From contig NZ_JARUXC010000003.1 of assembly GCF_030433855.1 (NCBI RefSeq), positions 248,001 to 312,000 of the forward strand: a stretch of 64,000 nt of DNA. The letters run 5' to 3'. Under the pieces are notes generated by a model. The model made no database searches, was not told the DNA's origin, and worked only from the letters and a program-made list of their open reading frames with translations. The number at the start of each line of letters is the position of its first letter. Within the stretch, counting starts at the first letter, position 1. The position numbers and the translations under genes were made by a program. Below, piece after piece: positions 53,076-59,362 of the stretch. Origin of the DNA: Agreia sp. PsM10 (GTDB lineage: Bacteria; Actinomycetota; Actinomycetes; Actinomycetales; Microbacteriaceae).

Positions 53076-53303
53076 ATGACCACTAGCACACTCGCAATCC
53101 GCACCGCAAGTCTCGACACCGTCGCGCCGGCCGAGCTCGAGCTCTTCGCCGCCGCCATCGGTATGGACGAACACGAGACCCACTCGATTCTGAACGGGAA
53201 GACTCCCCCGAACGCGCAGTTCATCGCATCCGTGCTCGCAACCTGGCCGGTCACGTTCTCCGAGGTTTTCGAAGTGGTGTTCGGTGACGACGTCGACGAG
53301 TAA
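53076..53303 (+). CDS. Small Cro/XRE-like regulator
   Basis: The 75-residue protein has a helix-rich layout (PAELELFAAAIGMDEHETHSILNG then PPNAQFIASVLATWPVTFSEVFEVV) like small Cro/XRE-type phage proteins; a helix-turn-helix is likely near residues 28-55 but not certain. ATG 53076 is preceded by GAGGGGG. Its end overlaps the integrase start by 20 bp, so it probably controls integrase translation as well as expression. No larger CI-type repressor exists on the element. Confidence 0.65.
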   Translation: MTTSTLAIRTASLDTVAPAELELFAAAIGMDEHETHSILNGKTPPNAQFIASVLATWPVTFSEVFEVVFGDDVDE

Positions 53304-54474
53304 AGGCCGCAAGCCGCAAAAGGGCCGCGCGGCGTTCGGGTGGGTGCGGGAGCTCCCGAGTAAGCGGTTCCAAGCTTCGTACACCGGGCTGGACGGGAAA
53401 CGCTATCTGGCGCCGCACACCTTCGACACGAAGACCGACGCCCGCGGCTGGCTCGCGATTCAACAGGCGTCGATTCATCAGGGCCAATGGAGCGCGACGG
53501 ATGCGGCGCGCACGGAAGCGGGGCAGAAGGCGAAGGGCGTCACGTTCGGCCCATACGCCGAGCGCTGGATCGCAACCCGCATCAATCGCCACGGTGAACC
53601 TCTGAGACCGCGGACGCGGGTGGAGAACGAACGGTTGTTGCGTTCGTCGTTGGCGGCATTCGCGGACCAGCGAGTGACTAGCCTCACCCCCGCGGCCGTT
53701 CGGGACTGGTATTCCGACCAGATGGCTACCGGCAAGAAGACCCAGGCCGCTCGAGCGTATGGTCTCCTAAATTCCATCCTCGCTACGGCGGCGCAAGATG
53801 GCATCATCAAAGTGAATCCCTGCATGGTGCGCGGCGCGCAAAACGCAACAACGGGCCGCAAGGTGACGCCACCCACGCCGACGCAACTCCAGACGATCTT
53901 CGACTCGATCACGCCCCGATATGTTGCCGCTGTTGCGATCGCGGCATGGGCAAGCTGCCGCTTCGGGGAGTTGACCGAGCTGCGCCGAAAAGACATCCTC
54001 GTGACGACCCTCGAGGGCTCAGTGAAGAGCGTCACGATAGGTGTCTCGAGGGCAGTCACTCACACCACGGGCCTCGGATTCATTGTTGGTAAAACCAAGA
54101 GCGAGGCGGGCGTGCGCGTAGTGACGCTCCCCCCACACATGAACGACGTGATTGTGCAGCATCTCCGGGAGAACGTGGGGCCGGAACCGGATTCACTGCT
54201 CTTCCCCGCGGCTGATGGCATCTCGCATCTTGCCCAGTCGACGTTCGTCAAGCACTGGTATCCGGCACGACGAGCAGCAGGACGCGAAGACATGCCATTC
54301 CATGCCCTCCGTCACTACGGTGCAACTCGATTCGCCCAAACCGGAGCCACCCTCAAGGAGATCCAAGAACGCCTTGGACACTCGACGGTGGAGGCGGCAA
54401 TGCGATACCAGCACACGGCTGGCCGTGACGAAGAACTCGCGGCTCGGATGAGCGAACTCGCGGCACCCAAATAG
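53284..54474 (+). CDS. int: Tyrosine recombinase (phage integrase)
   Basis: The integrase inserts and, with Xis, excises the element at tRNA-Val. The 396-residue protein has an N-terminal arm-binding domain (PQKGRAAFGWVRELPSKRFQASYTG), a core-binding domain (about 86-185) and a catalytic domain with R226 (ASCRFGEL), a lysine at 270/272, H340-x-x-R343 (FHALRHYGAT), H366 (LGHST) and Y375 (MRYQHT). All catalytic residues are present. It starts at GTG 53284 inside the preceding gene and lies near attL. Confidence 0.95.
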   Translation: MTTSTSKGRKPQKGRAAFGWVRELPSKRFQASYTGLDGKRYLAPHTFDTKTDARGWLAIQQASIHQGQWSATDAARTEAGQKAKGVTFGPYAERWIATRINRHGEPLRPRTRVENERLLRSSLAAFADQRVTSLTPAAVRDWYSDQMATGKKTQAARAYGLLNSILATAAQDGIIKVNPCMVRGAQNATTGRKVTPPTPTQLQTIFDSITPRYVAAVAIAAWASCRFGELTELRRKDILVTTLEGSVKSVTIGVSRAVTHTTGLGFIVGKTKSEAGVRVVTLPPHMNDVIVQHLRENVGPEPDSLLFPAADGISHLAQSTFVKHWYPARRAAGREDMPFHALRHYGATRFAQTGATLKEIQERLGHSTVEAAMRYQHTAGRDEELAARMSELAAPK

Positions 54475-54525
54475 AACATATCTTCTAATGTTCCTCCGCG
54501 CAAAAGTGCGCTAGGGGGCTAAATT

Positions 54526-54539
54526 CGAACACGTGTTCT
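54526..54539. promoter_or_regulatory. SOS-box-like palindrome upstream of the excisionase
   Basis: CGAACACGTGTTCT matches the Gram-positive/actinobacterial LexA box CGAAC-N4-GTTCG at nine of ten fixed positions, with a perfect GAACACGTGTTC core. TTGAAA (54553-54558), a possible -35, follows 13 bases later. A second dyad, GAACAT-N8-ATGTTC (54474-54493), overlaps the int stop. The rest of 54475-54653 is AT-richer than the chromosome and holds only this control region. Confidence 0.6.
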
Positions 54540-54653
54540 CGTGCCTTCTATATTGAAAACAAGAGCTGTAAGTGGGGTTACATACCTATTCCCACGGGCC
54601 GCAAGGATCGGCCGCGACGGCCAATCGTTGCTTTTCATATCGAAGGAGAACGC

Positions 54654-54854
54654 ATGTCCAGCACCCGCTACAAGAACGAAGGAACGCTGCAGGAGGGCGC
54701 CGAGATCGGCGGCGTAACCAAGCAGACCATGAGGCGCTACATCTCCGACGGGAAAGTCGAGGCGTACCGGTTCGGCCCGCGCCTGATTCGAGTGAATCTC
54801 GACTCGGTGCGTGCCCTCGGTCGACCGCTGCAGTACATCGACATAGCTGACTAG
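54654..54854 (+). CDS. xis: Excisionase-family DNA-binding protein
   Basis: The 66-residue protein is a MerR-like helix-turn-helix of the excisionase type: EGAEIGGVTKQTMRRYISDGKVEAYRFGPRLIRV, written here in parts as GGVTKQTMRRYISDGK and AYRFGPRLIRVNLDSVRAL. It would bend att DNA to direct excision. AAGGAGA lies 7 bases before ATG 54654. It stands behind the SOS-box-like site, so induction by DNA damage would favour excision. Confidence 0.8.
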   Translation: MSSTRYKNEGTLQEGAEIGGVTKQTMRRYISDGKVEAYRFGPRLIRVNLDSVRALGRPLQYIDIAD

Positions 54855-54859
54855 CGCGC

Positions 54860-55102
54860 GTGTCGACCACCAACCCGGAAGCCACTGCGGCGCTGGGCAT
54901 CAACTCTCTGACGTATCGGGATCCCACGGGCGAAGCCGTCGTTCGACGCCTCATGCCGGGTGACTACGCCATCACTGACTCGTCTGGCTTCACGCTCTGG
55001 ATAGACGCCGCCAACCTGGCGCCCGTGCTAACGCTCTACAACTTCCAGATGACCCGAACGGGCAAAAACATCCGTGGCCGACTCAAGCGCCGGAGAGGCT
55101 GA
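54860..55102 (+). CDS. Small element protein of unknown function
   Basis: The 80-residue protein starts at GTG 54860, 5 bases after xis. It has DYAITDSSGFTLWIDAANLAPVLTLYNFQM and a strongly basic end (KNIRGRLKRRRG), suggesting nucleic acid binding. No family is recognised. Confidence 0.55.
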   Translation: MSTTNPEATAALGINSLTYRDPTGEAVVRRLMPGDYAITDSSGFTLWIDAANLAPVLTLYNFQMTRTGKNIRGRLKRRRG

Positions 55103-55104
55103 CC

Positions 55105-55251
55105 ATGCTCGTGCAAGTCATCAATTCGAACGTGAGCCTCAAAGGTTCCACGGCCCAGGAAGAACTATCACCAGACCAGGCGCGCCGGCTGGCTACCCGC
55201 CTTCTGGAAGCTGCTGCGCAGGCAGAACGGACCGGCCCCGATTGGTCGTGA
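55105..55251 (+). CDS. Very small element protein (48 aa)
   Basis: The gene starts at ATG 55105, two bases after the previous stop, and ends at TGA 55251. The sequence LSPDQARRLATRLLEAAAQAERTG is an amphipathic helix of a kind common in small actinophage proteins. GAGAGG precedes the start at about 6 bases. The tight spacing supports it being real, but function is unknown. Confidence 0.55.
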   Translation: MLVQVINSNVSLKGSTAQEELSPDQARRLATRLLEAAAQAERTGPDWS

Positions 55252-55287
55252 CATCAACACAACTGAATATGGGCAAGAAGGGCACGC

Positions 55288-55641
55288 ATGACAATTTCGG
55301 CACGAAAGTGGGCGTGGAAGGTGCTCACCTATCCCGACCCGGAGACCGGCGCACAGGTTCCGCTACTCCCCCAAGAGAAGCTGACGCTCGCGTTCCTGGC
55401 TGAGATGGAGAACGCAGAGGAGGGCTATGCCTTCCCGGGGCAAGAGCTCATCGCAGAGGAAACCTGCCAGGGTTTGCGCTCGGTACGTCGACATCTCAAG
55501 TCCCTCGAGAACATCGGGGCGATTGAGATTCACAAGACGCGAAAGAGCAAGAGCGGCAAGTGGCTGAACAACGTGTATGTGCTGAACGTCGGTCCTGCTT
55601 TCCGAGCGCAGGACGCTGAGTGGAAACGGTACAACACCTAA
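55288..55641 (+). CDS. Winged-helix protein, probable replication initiator
   Basis: The 117-residue protein contains a winged helix-turn-helix: YAFPGQELIAEETCQGLRSVRRHLKSLENIGAIEI, seen in parts as PGQELIAEETCQGLRSVRRH and LKSLENIGAIEI, followed by a basic wing (HKTRKSKSGKWLNN). This layout matches the DNA-binding domain of phage replication proteins of the O or DnaD-like kind. It has no helicase or primase domain. Six bases after its stop begins an array of seven palindromic repeats, the expected binding sites. Similarly arranged initiators (lambda O) bind iterons in or next to their own gene. Confidence 0.65.
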   Translation: MTISARKWAWKVLTYPDPETGAQVPLLPQEKLTLAFLAEMENAEEGYAFPGQELIAEETCQGLRSVRRHLKSLENIGAIEIHKTRKSKSGKWLNNVYVLNVGPAFRAQDAEWKRYNT

Positions 55642-55646
55642 CACCT

Positions 55647-55805
55647 GCCACCTTGGCCAAGACCTGCCAATTTGGCCGGTGCACTACCTGCCAGATTGGC
55701 CAAAAAGTGCTTGGTCTTGAAACCACCTGCCACCGTGGCCAAACCGAATGCCACCTTGGCCACGTGAAGCGGCCAGATTGGCCAATCGCACCTGCCACGG
55801 TGGCC
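55647..55805. repeat. Array of seven iterons, GCCA-N3-TGGCC
   Basis: The motif GCCANNNTGGCC occurs at 55647, 55666, 55690, 55729, 55750, 55772 and 55794. Steps are 19, 24, 39, 21, 22 and 22 bp, so most units are about two helical turns apart, and one position in the series seems empty. Each unit is a short dyad (GCCA/TGGC). Five are preceded by ACCTGCCA-type sequence. It is likely an origin or operator region recognised by the winged-helix protein just upstream. AGTGAGTGACC is repeated directly after (55813-55834). Confidence 0.75.
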
Positions 55806-55906
55806 GCTTATCAGTGAGTGACCAGTGAGTGACCAGTGATCTAGTGACTAGGCCCATGGGGCCGACAAACCCAAAACGAAATATCCATCCCCCTCGAAAG
55901 GCAAAC

Positions 55907-56260
55907 ATGACAAGTCCCCGAGACAGCCGGCGCGACGCCGCGACTCATTCGACCGCCTCAGCCATCGTCCGTGATCTGCTCATCAATGGTGAAGCCGGCG
56001 ACCCCCTCACCATTCTCAGACACGGCTCTCTCCGCCACGTGCGCACCGACCGCGAACGCTCCGCCTTCTACGCCGAAGTCGCCGGCATCCTCGGATGGCA
56101 CGCCGTCGGCGGTCTCCTCAACGGCTCCGACATGAAGACAGCCCTAGCCAAGGTCGATTTGGTCGACCACGACAAGAAAACTCAGTTCGCTGCCGCCGAG
56201 CTCGCTCCGATCCTCGAGCGACAGCGGATGATTGACGGCGAGCACGGGGTGATCGATTGA
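55907..56260 (+). CDS. Element protein of unknown function (117 aa)
   Basis: The protein starts at ATG 55907 with AAAGG about 6 bases upstream. A longer open frame exists upstream but crosses the repeat region. The sequence is helical and charged (ERSAFYAEVAGILGWHAVGGLLNG, DHDKKTQFAAAELAPILERQ). No family is recognised. Its stop overlaps the TTG start of the next gene. Confidence 0.6.
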   Translation: MTSPRDSRRDAATHSTASAIVRDLLINGEAGDPLTILRHGSLRHVRTDRERSAFYAEVAGILGWHAVGGLLNGSDMKTALAKVDLVDHDKKTQFAAAELAPILERQRMIDGEHGVID

Positions 56261-56469
56261 GTACCCCTATGGATGTGGAAGAGCGCGCTCGTCTTCTCGC
56301 CGTTATCGAATCAGAACGTGCGTCGAAACGGCAATACCGGAGTAGGGCCAGGAACGCGGAAAAGAAGCTCATGGCGGTGCGCGCCGCACTCGAGCACCTG
56401 ACCACGTGGCAGACCGATCTAGCCGGGGCAATCAATACACGACACGACGCAGACGGACGCGATCGATGA
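56257..56469 (+). CDS. Small coiled-coil protein, first of a related pair
   Basis: The 70-residue protein is almost entirely helical: ERARLLAVIESERASKRQYRSRARNAEKKLMAVRAALEHL. TTG 56257 overlaps the previous stop and has GGGGTGAT in front; ATG 56269 is the alternative. It shares the pattern (R)RARNAE...LxxLxxWxxD...TR with the next protein, which suggests tandem duplication. Function is unknown. Confidence 0.55.
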   Translation: MSTPMDVEERARLLAVIESERASKRQYRSRARNAEKKLMAVRAALEHLTTWQTDLAGAINTRHDADGRDR

Positions 56470-56696
56470 CCGACACCCCGCCCGCGTTGCTCATCCGCCG
56501 AGCACGGAACGCAGAAAACAGCGTCGACTATTTCAGACGCAAGAATGCCCAGCTCGAGCTCAAACTTCATGCGGCGGAAAACACCGTAGCTGTCCTGACC
56601 AGGGCGCTGAGCGACCTCGACACCTGGCGCGCAGACGTACGGAAATTCATGGATACAAGACCCAACACCAAAACGAAGGATTCCCACAATGACTGA
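56466..56696 (+). CDS. Small coiled-coil protein, second of a related pair
   Basis: The 76-residue protein starts at ATG 56466, overlapping the previous stop by 4 bp. IRRARNAENSVDYFRRKNAQLELKLHAAEN predicts a coiled coil, and LSDLDTWRADVRKFMDTR parallels LEHLTTWQTDLAGAINTR in the first member. The end overlaps the scaffold-like gene by 8 bp. Function is unknown. Confidence 0.6.
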   Translation: MTDTPPALLIRRARNAENSVDYFRRKNAQLELKLHAAENTVAVLTRALSDLDTWRADVRKFMDTRPNTKTKDSHND

Positions 56697-57255
56697 TGCC
56701 CCCCAGGCAGCTCCCGCCGAATTCGAGCCCGAGGAGTTCACCGACCACTTTCTAAAGTCTGAGTTCAATCAGGCCGCGGCCGAGCTCGAGCGCAACTCAA
56801 CGACGGATGCCACCGCTGAGCAGGTCGACGAAGACGAGAACGACGCCACCGACGACAACGACATCGAAGACGCCGAGGATAGCGCCGACGACAAAGGGTC
56901 GACGGCGTGGCGCGAACGCATCAAGTTCAAGTATCGCGACCAGATTCGTAGCGTCACGCAGGAGCGAGACACGGCAGCGGCAGCGGTTGAAGGATTGCAG
57001 CGCCAAATCATCGAAGAGCAGGTGACCAGAGAAGGCATCAAGACGAACGCGTTCTGGGCCGCGGGTGCCGATATCGCTGGCCTACTCGCCGAGGACGGCA
57101 CCGTGAACACGGACGCAGTTCGACAGGCCGTAACTCATGCGCGATCGACGCTCGGAATCGGGAGATTCCAGGGGGGCATCGCGCAGGGGGCACACCTTCC
57201 GGCGCAGACTCACCCAGATCAGCCGACATGGTCGGAATTCGTGGAACAGAAGTGA
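56689..57255 (+). CDS. Probable capsid scaffolding protein
   Basis: The 188-residue protein fits phage scaffolds: an acidic, disordered first half (many E and D, residues 40-70), a central coiled coil (RIKFKYRDQIRSVTQERDTAAAAVEGL), and a conserved-looking C-terminal part (TNAFWAAGADIAGLLAEDGTVNTDAVRQA). It stands directly before the major capsid gene, where scaffolds normally are. This assignment rests on position and composition, not a firm domain match. Confidence 0.65.
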   Translation: MTDAPQAAPAEFEPEEFTDHFLKSEFNQAAAELERNSTTDATAEQVDEDENDATDDNDIEDAEDSADDKGSTAWRERIKFKYRDQIRSVTQERDTAAAAVEGLQRQIIEEQVTREGIKTNAFWAAGADIAGLLAEDGTVNTDAVRQAVTHARSTLGIGRFQGGIAQGAHLPAQTHPDQPTWSEFVEQK

Positions 57256-57310
57256 TATAATCCGCCGCCGGTCGTGTATACTAGTGAGGTACTAGTTCCA
57301 CGGCCGGCGG
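57256..57310 (+). promoter_or_regulatory. TATAAT box and two-tier hairpin upstream of the capsid gene
   Basis: TATAAT (57256-57261) follows the scaffold stop directly but has no good -35. Then CCGCCGGTCGTG (57265-57276) pairs with CACGGCCGGCGG (57299-57310), with one G-T pair, and encloses ACTAGT-GAGGT-ACTAGT, which can form an inner stem. A third ACTAGT follows at 57316. The block at 57256-57423 could be a promoter with an RNA control element or a protein-binding site for the capsid gene. Confidence 0.6.
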
Positions 57311-57423
57311 TCTGAACTAGTCAGTGAACGGCCCCGGTGGGGCAGAAACGCAATTCGAGGCGGAGCCTCTTGCATTCCCCCCATCATCGGCGCGCCCGCC
57401 GCGCATCAGCAGAAGGCCCATTC

Positions 57424-58275
57424 ATGGCTACCTCCACCACCACCTCTTTCGTAAAGACCTGGACCCCCACCGACTACGGTCAGCTCGTCGTCGCCACGGC
57501 TTCGAAACTCTCCGTTGCGCTCCGAGTAGGCGTAACGCACGTCACCGAGCGCAATGAGTTCCGCATCCCCCTGGTAACTAGCGAGCTGCAGGCCGCATGG
57601 GTCGGTGAGGCCCAGCCCGCGACAGAGAGCAACATCGGCACCGGCGAAGAGATCGTCAAGCCCAAGAAGACCATTGCATACTCTCGCCTGTCGGCTGAGC
57701 TCGTGGACGACTCGGACCCGGGTGCAGCCGAGAACGTTGGACTGTCGGGCTCGCGGGCGCTCGCTGACATCATCGACGCAGCTCTGTTCGGCTCCGCAGA
57801 CGGCGCGGGCAACATCCCCAAGGGACTGGGCGCCTTCAACGATGCGGCCCTCACGACACTGAGCGCCGGTGCCGCATGGACGAATGTAGATCCGTTCTCC
57901 GATGCCGTTTACGACGTCGACACCGCCGGCGGCACGCTGACATCCTTCATCGCGAACCCCGCTGATGCGAAGATCATCGCCAAGCTCAAGAAGGAAGCCG
58001 GAAGCAACGAACCGCTCTTGGCTACGGATGCCACCAGCCCCACCAAGCGCGTGCTGTCAGGCCTCCCCTTGTTCACCTCGCTGCGGGTGCCCGCGGGCAC
58101 CATCTACGGTATCGACGCACAGAACCTCCACATTGTCGTTCGTAAAGGCACGACCATCGACCTGGATCGCAGCGTCTTCCACCAGACCGACGAGGTAGCA
58201 GTGCGCGTACTCAGCCGCGTGGGCTTCGGGTACAGCCACCCGAAGAGCATCGCTCGCATCAAGCTCACGTCCTAG
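57424..58275 (+). CDS. Major capsid protein, HK97 fold
   Basis: The 283-residue protein resembles actinophage major capsid proteins: an N-terminal arm, ERNEFRIPLVTSELQAAWVGEAQPATES with the family E-loop-like stretch, KPKKTIAYSRLSAELVDDSD, and a C-terminal domain (IDLDRSVFHQTDEVAVRVLSRVGFGYSHPKSIARIKL). There is no N-terminal delta domain, which fits with use of a separate scaffold. ATG 57424 has AGAAGG 8 bases upstream; the longer open frame crosses the leader. No capsid protease gene is present. Confidence 0.85.
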   Translation: MATSTTTSFVKTWTPTDYGQLVVATASKLSVALRVGVTHVTERNEFRIPLVTSELQAAWVGEAQPATESNIGTGEEIVKPKKTIAYSRLSAELVDDSDPGAAENVGLSGSRALADIIDAALFGSADGAGNIPKGLGAFNDAALTTLSAGAAWTNVDPFSDAVYDVDTAGGTLTSFIANPADAKIIAKLKKEAGSNEPLLATDATSPTKRVLSGLPLFTSLRVPAGTIYGIDAQNLHIVVRKGTTIDLDRSVFHQTDEVAVRVLSRVGFGYSHPKSIARIKLTS

Positions 58276-58288
58276 CCACCAGCACACA

Positions 58289-58333
58289 CGAGAAGGTCTC
58301 ACGCTCACACACCACGAGCGCGAGACCTTCTCG
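58289..58333 (+). terminator. Strong hairpin after the capsid gene
   Basis: CGAGAAGGTCTC-A-CGCTC pairs with GAGCG-C-GAGACCTTCTCG, a 17-bp stem with one mismatch and a 9-base loop. The sequence after it (CATCTC) is not T-rich, so it may be an mRNA 3'-stabilising or partial terminator structure that favours high capsid production. The rest of 58276-58540 includes a CCCCCGATGT direct repeat near 58424-58452. Confidence 0.6.
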
Positions 58334-58540
58334 CATCTCAGCACCTACCGCACACCACAGGGCACACGCACCCGGCACCCTGACGGCTCCCAGCCAACGC
58401 ACTGCGAGCGGCCAGACAGCTGACCCCCGATGTGGGGGGTATCCCCCGATGTTGATACAGCAGATCACCGCCACGGAGGGCTTTGCCCCTGGCATGCATG
58501 CCCGCATCCCATTTTTTCCAGCCCCCGAAAGGCCGAGGCC

Positions 58541-58903
58541 ATGGCAGTTATCCCCCGAATTCTCAAGGATCGAGGCCGCAAACTCTGGCGCGATCTCCAA
58601 CGCGAAGCCGAATTCGACCCCCACGAAACGCCCGTTCTGCTCGAAACATGCCGCACAGTCGACACAATCGACGCTCTCGCAGACGCGATCGAGCGCGACG
58701 GCGTCATGATCACGGGCTCACAGGGACAGAGCGTCATAAATCCGGCCGTGGCCGAACTGAGGCAGCAACAGCAGTCGCTCGCCCGTCTGATGGGGATTCT
58801 GAACCTCGACAGCATCGACTCGGTTGCGTCTCTTCAAACGCTCGCGTCGATCCATGGGCGAGCCGCCGCGAATGCTCGGCACAGCAAGCGGAACCGTGCC
58901 TAG
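58541..58903 (+). CDS. Small terminase subunit, P27-like
   Basis: Small terminases pick the DNA to be packaged. The 120-residue protein shows the P27 pattern: a helical start (ILKDRGRKLWRDL), LLETCRTVDTIDALADAIERDGVMIT, and GSQGQSVINPAVAELRQQQQSLARLMGILNL, where (G)xxxNPAxxE is typical. No large terminase follows, which is unusual. ATG 58541 has AAAGG about 9 bases upstream; the longer open frame crosses the hairpin region. Confidence 0.75.
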   Translation: MAVIPRILKDRGRKLWRDLQREAEFDPHETPVLLETCRTVDTIDALADAIERDGVMITGSQGQSVINPAVAELRQQQQSLARLMGILNLDSIDSVASLQTLASIHGRAAANARHSKRNRA

Positions 58904-59156
58904 GCGCCGCGTTCCGAAGGCCGCGACCGGAAATGTGATGCCTGCCGCGCTCGAAATCTCTCCCCGCGCTTGGCGGCTGGCGCTTCTCGCCGGCGACCTC
59001 ACAAACGATGAGTACGGCACGGCTCGAGCGGAAAATGCCACGGCTCGTCGCGCTTTCCTCGCCACCTGCACCACCAAGCCGAAGAACGTTCCCGAAGCCG
59101 AGTTCCTGCAAGCCCACGGGTTGAGCTGGGAACAACGGCACCTCTTCCAGCCCTGA
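58896..59156 (+). CDS. Small element protein of unknown function (86 aa)
   Basis: GTG 58896 overlaps the small terminase stop; ATG 58938 is an alternative giving 72 residues. The sequence ALEISPRAWRLALLAGDLTNDEYGTARAE then NVPEAEFLQAHGLSWEQRHLF has no family that I recognise. Its position between small terminase and tape measure suggests a head or tail function, perhaps a connector or chaperone. Confidence 0.5.
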   Translation: MPRRRVPKAATGNVMPAALEISPRAWRLALLAGDLTNDEYGTARAENATARRAFLATCTTKPKNVPEAEFLQAHGLSWEQRHLFQP

Positions 59157-59266
59157 ATTTCTCCTCACAGCGTCAACCGCACCGCCGAGTTCGTCATTTC
59201 TCGGAGCACCGGAACGGATGGCTAGCGAGCGACCCTCCTTTCGTCGCGATGACCTGCCAGCGCCTC

Positions 59267-59317
59267 GAGCGAGCCCCGTAGACGGCAGTCACACGCCTAC
59301 GGGTCTCGCTCGCTTTG
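59267..59317 (+). terminator. Hairpin between the packaging genes and the tape measure gene
   Basis: GAGCGAG-C-CCCGTAG pairs with CTACGGG-T-CTCGCTC with a 15-base loop, followed by GCTTTG. It lies in a 206-bp gap (59157-59362). It could end the capsid-terminase transcript, so the tape measure gene may use its own promoter in the 59312-59362 stretch. Confidence 0.65.
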
Positions 59318-59362
59318 TCGTACCCGGATCCCGGGCGACCCCAACACTTCGAAGGAATCCAC

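Noticed and set aside
55640-55810. Possible CRISPR-like array
   Set aside because: Repeat units are only 12 bp, imperfect in the middle, with 7-27 bp between them, and there is no cas gene.
55620-55817. 65-codon plus-strand frame with cysteine-rich repeats (TCQFGRC, TTCQIGQ, ECHLGHV)
   Set aside because: The apparent protein repeats are produced by the DNA iterons; spacing is not a multiple of three and no ribosome binding site precedes the ATG.
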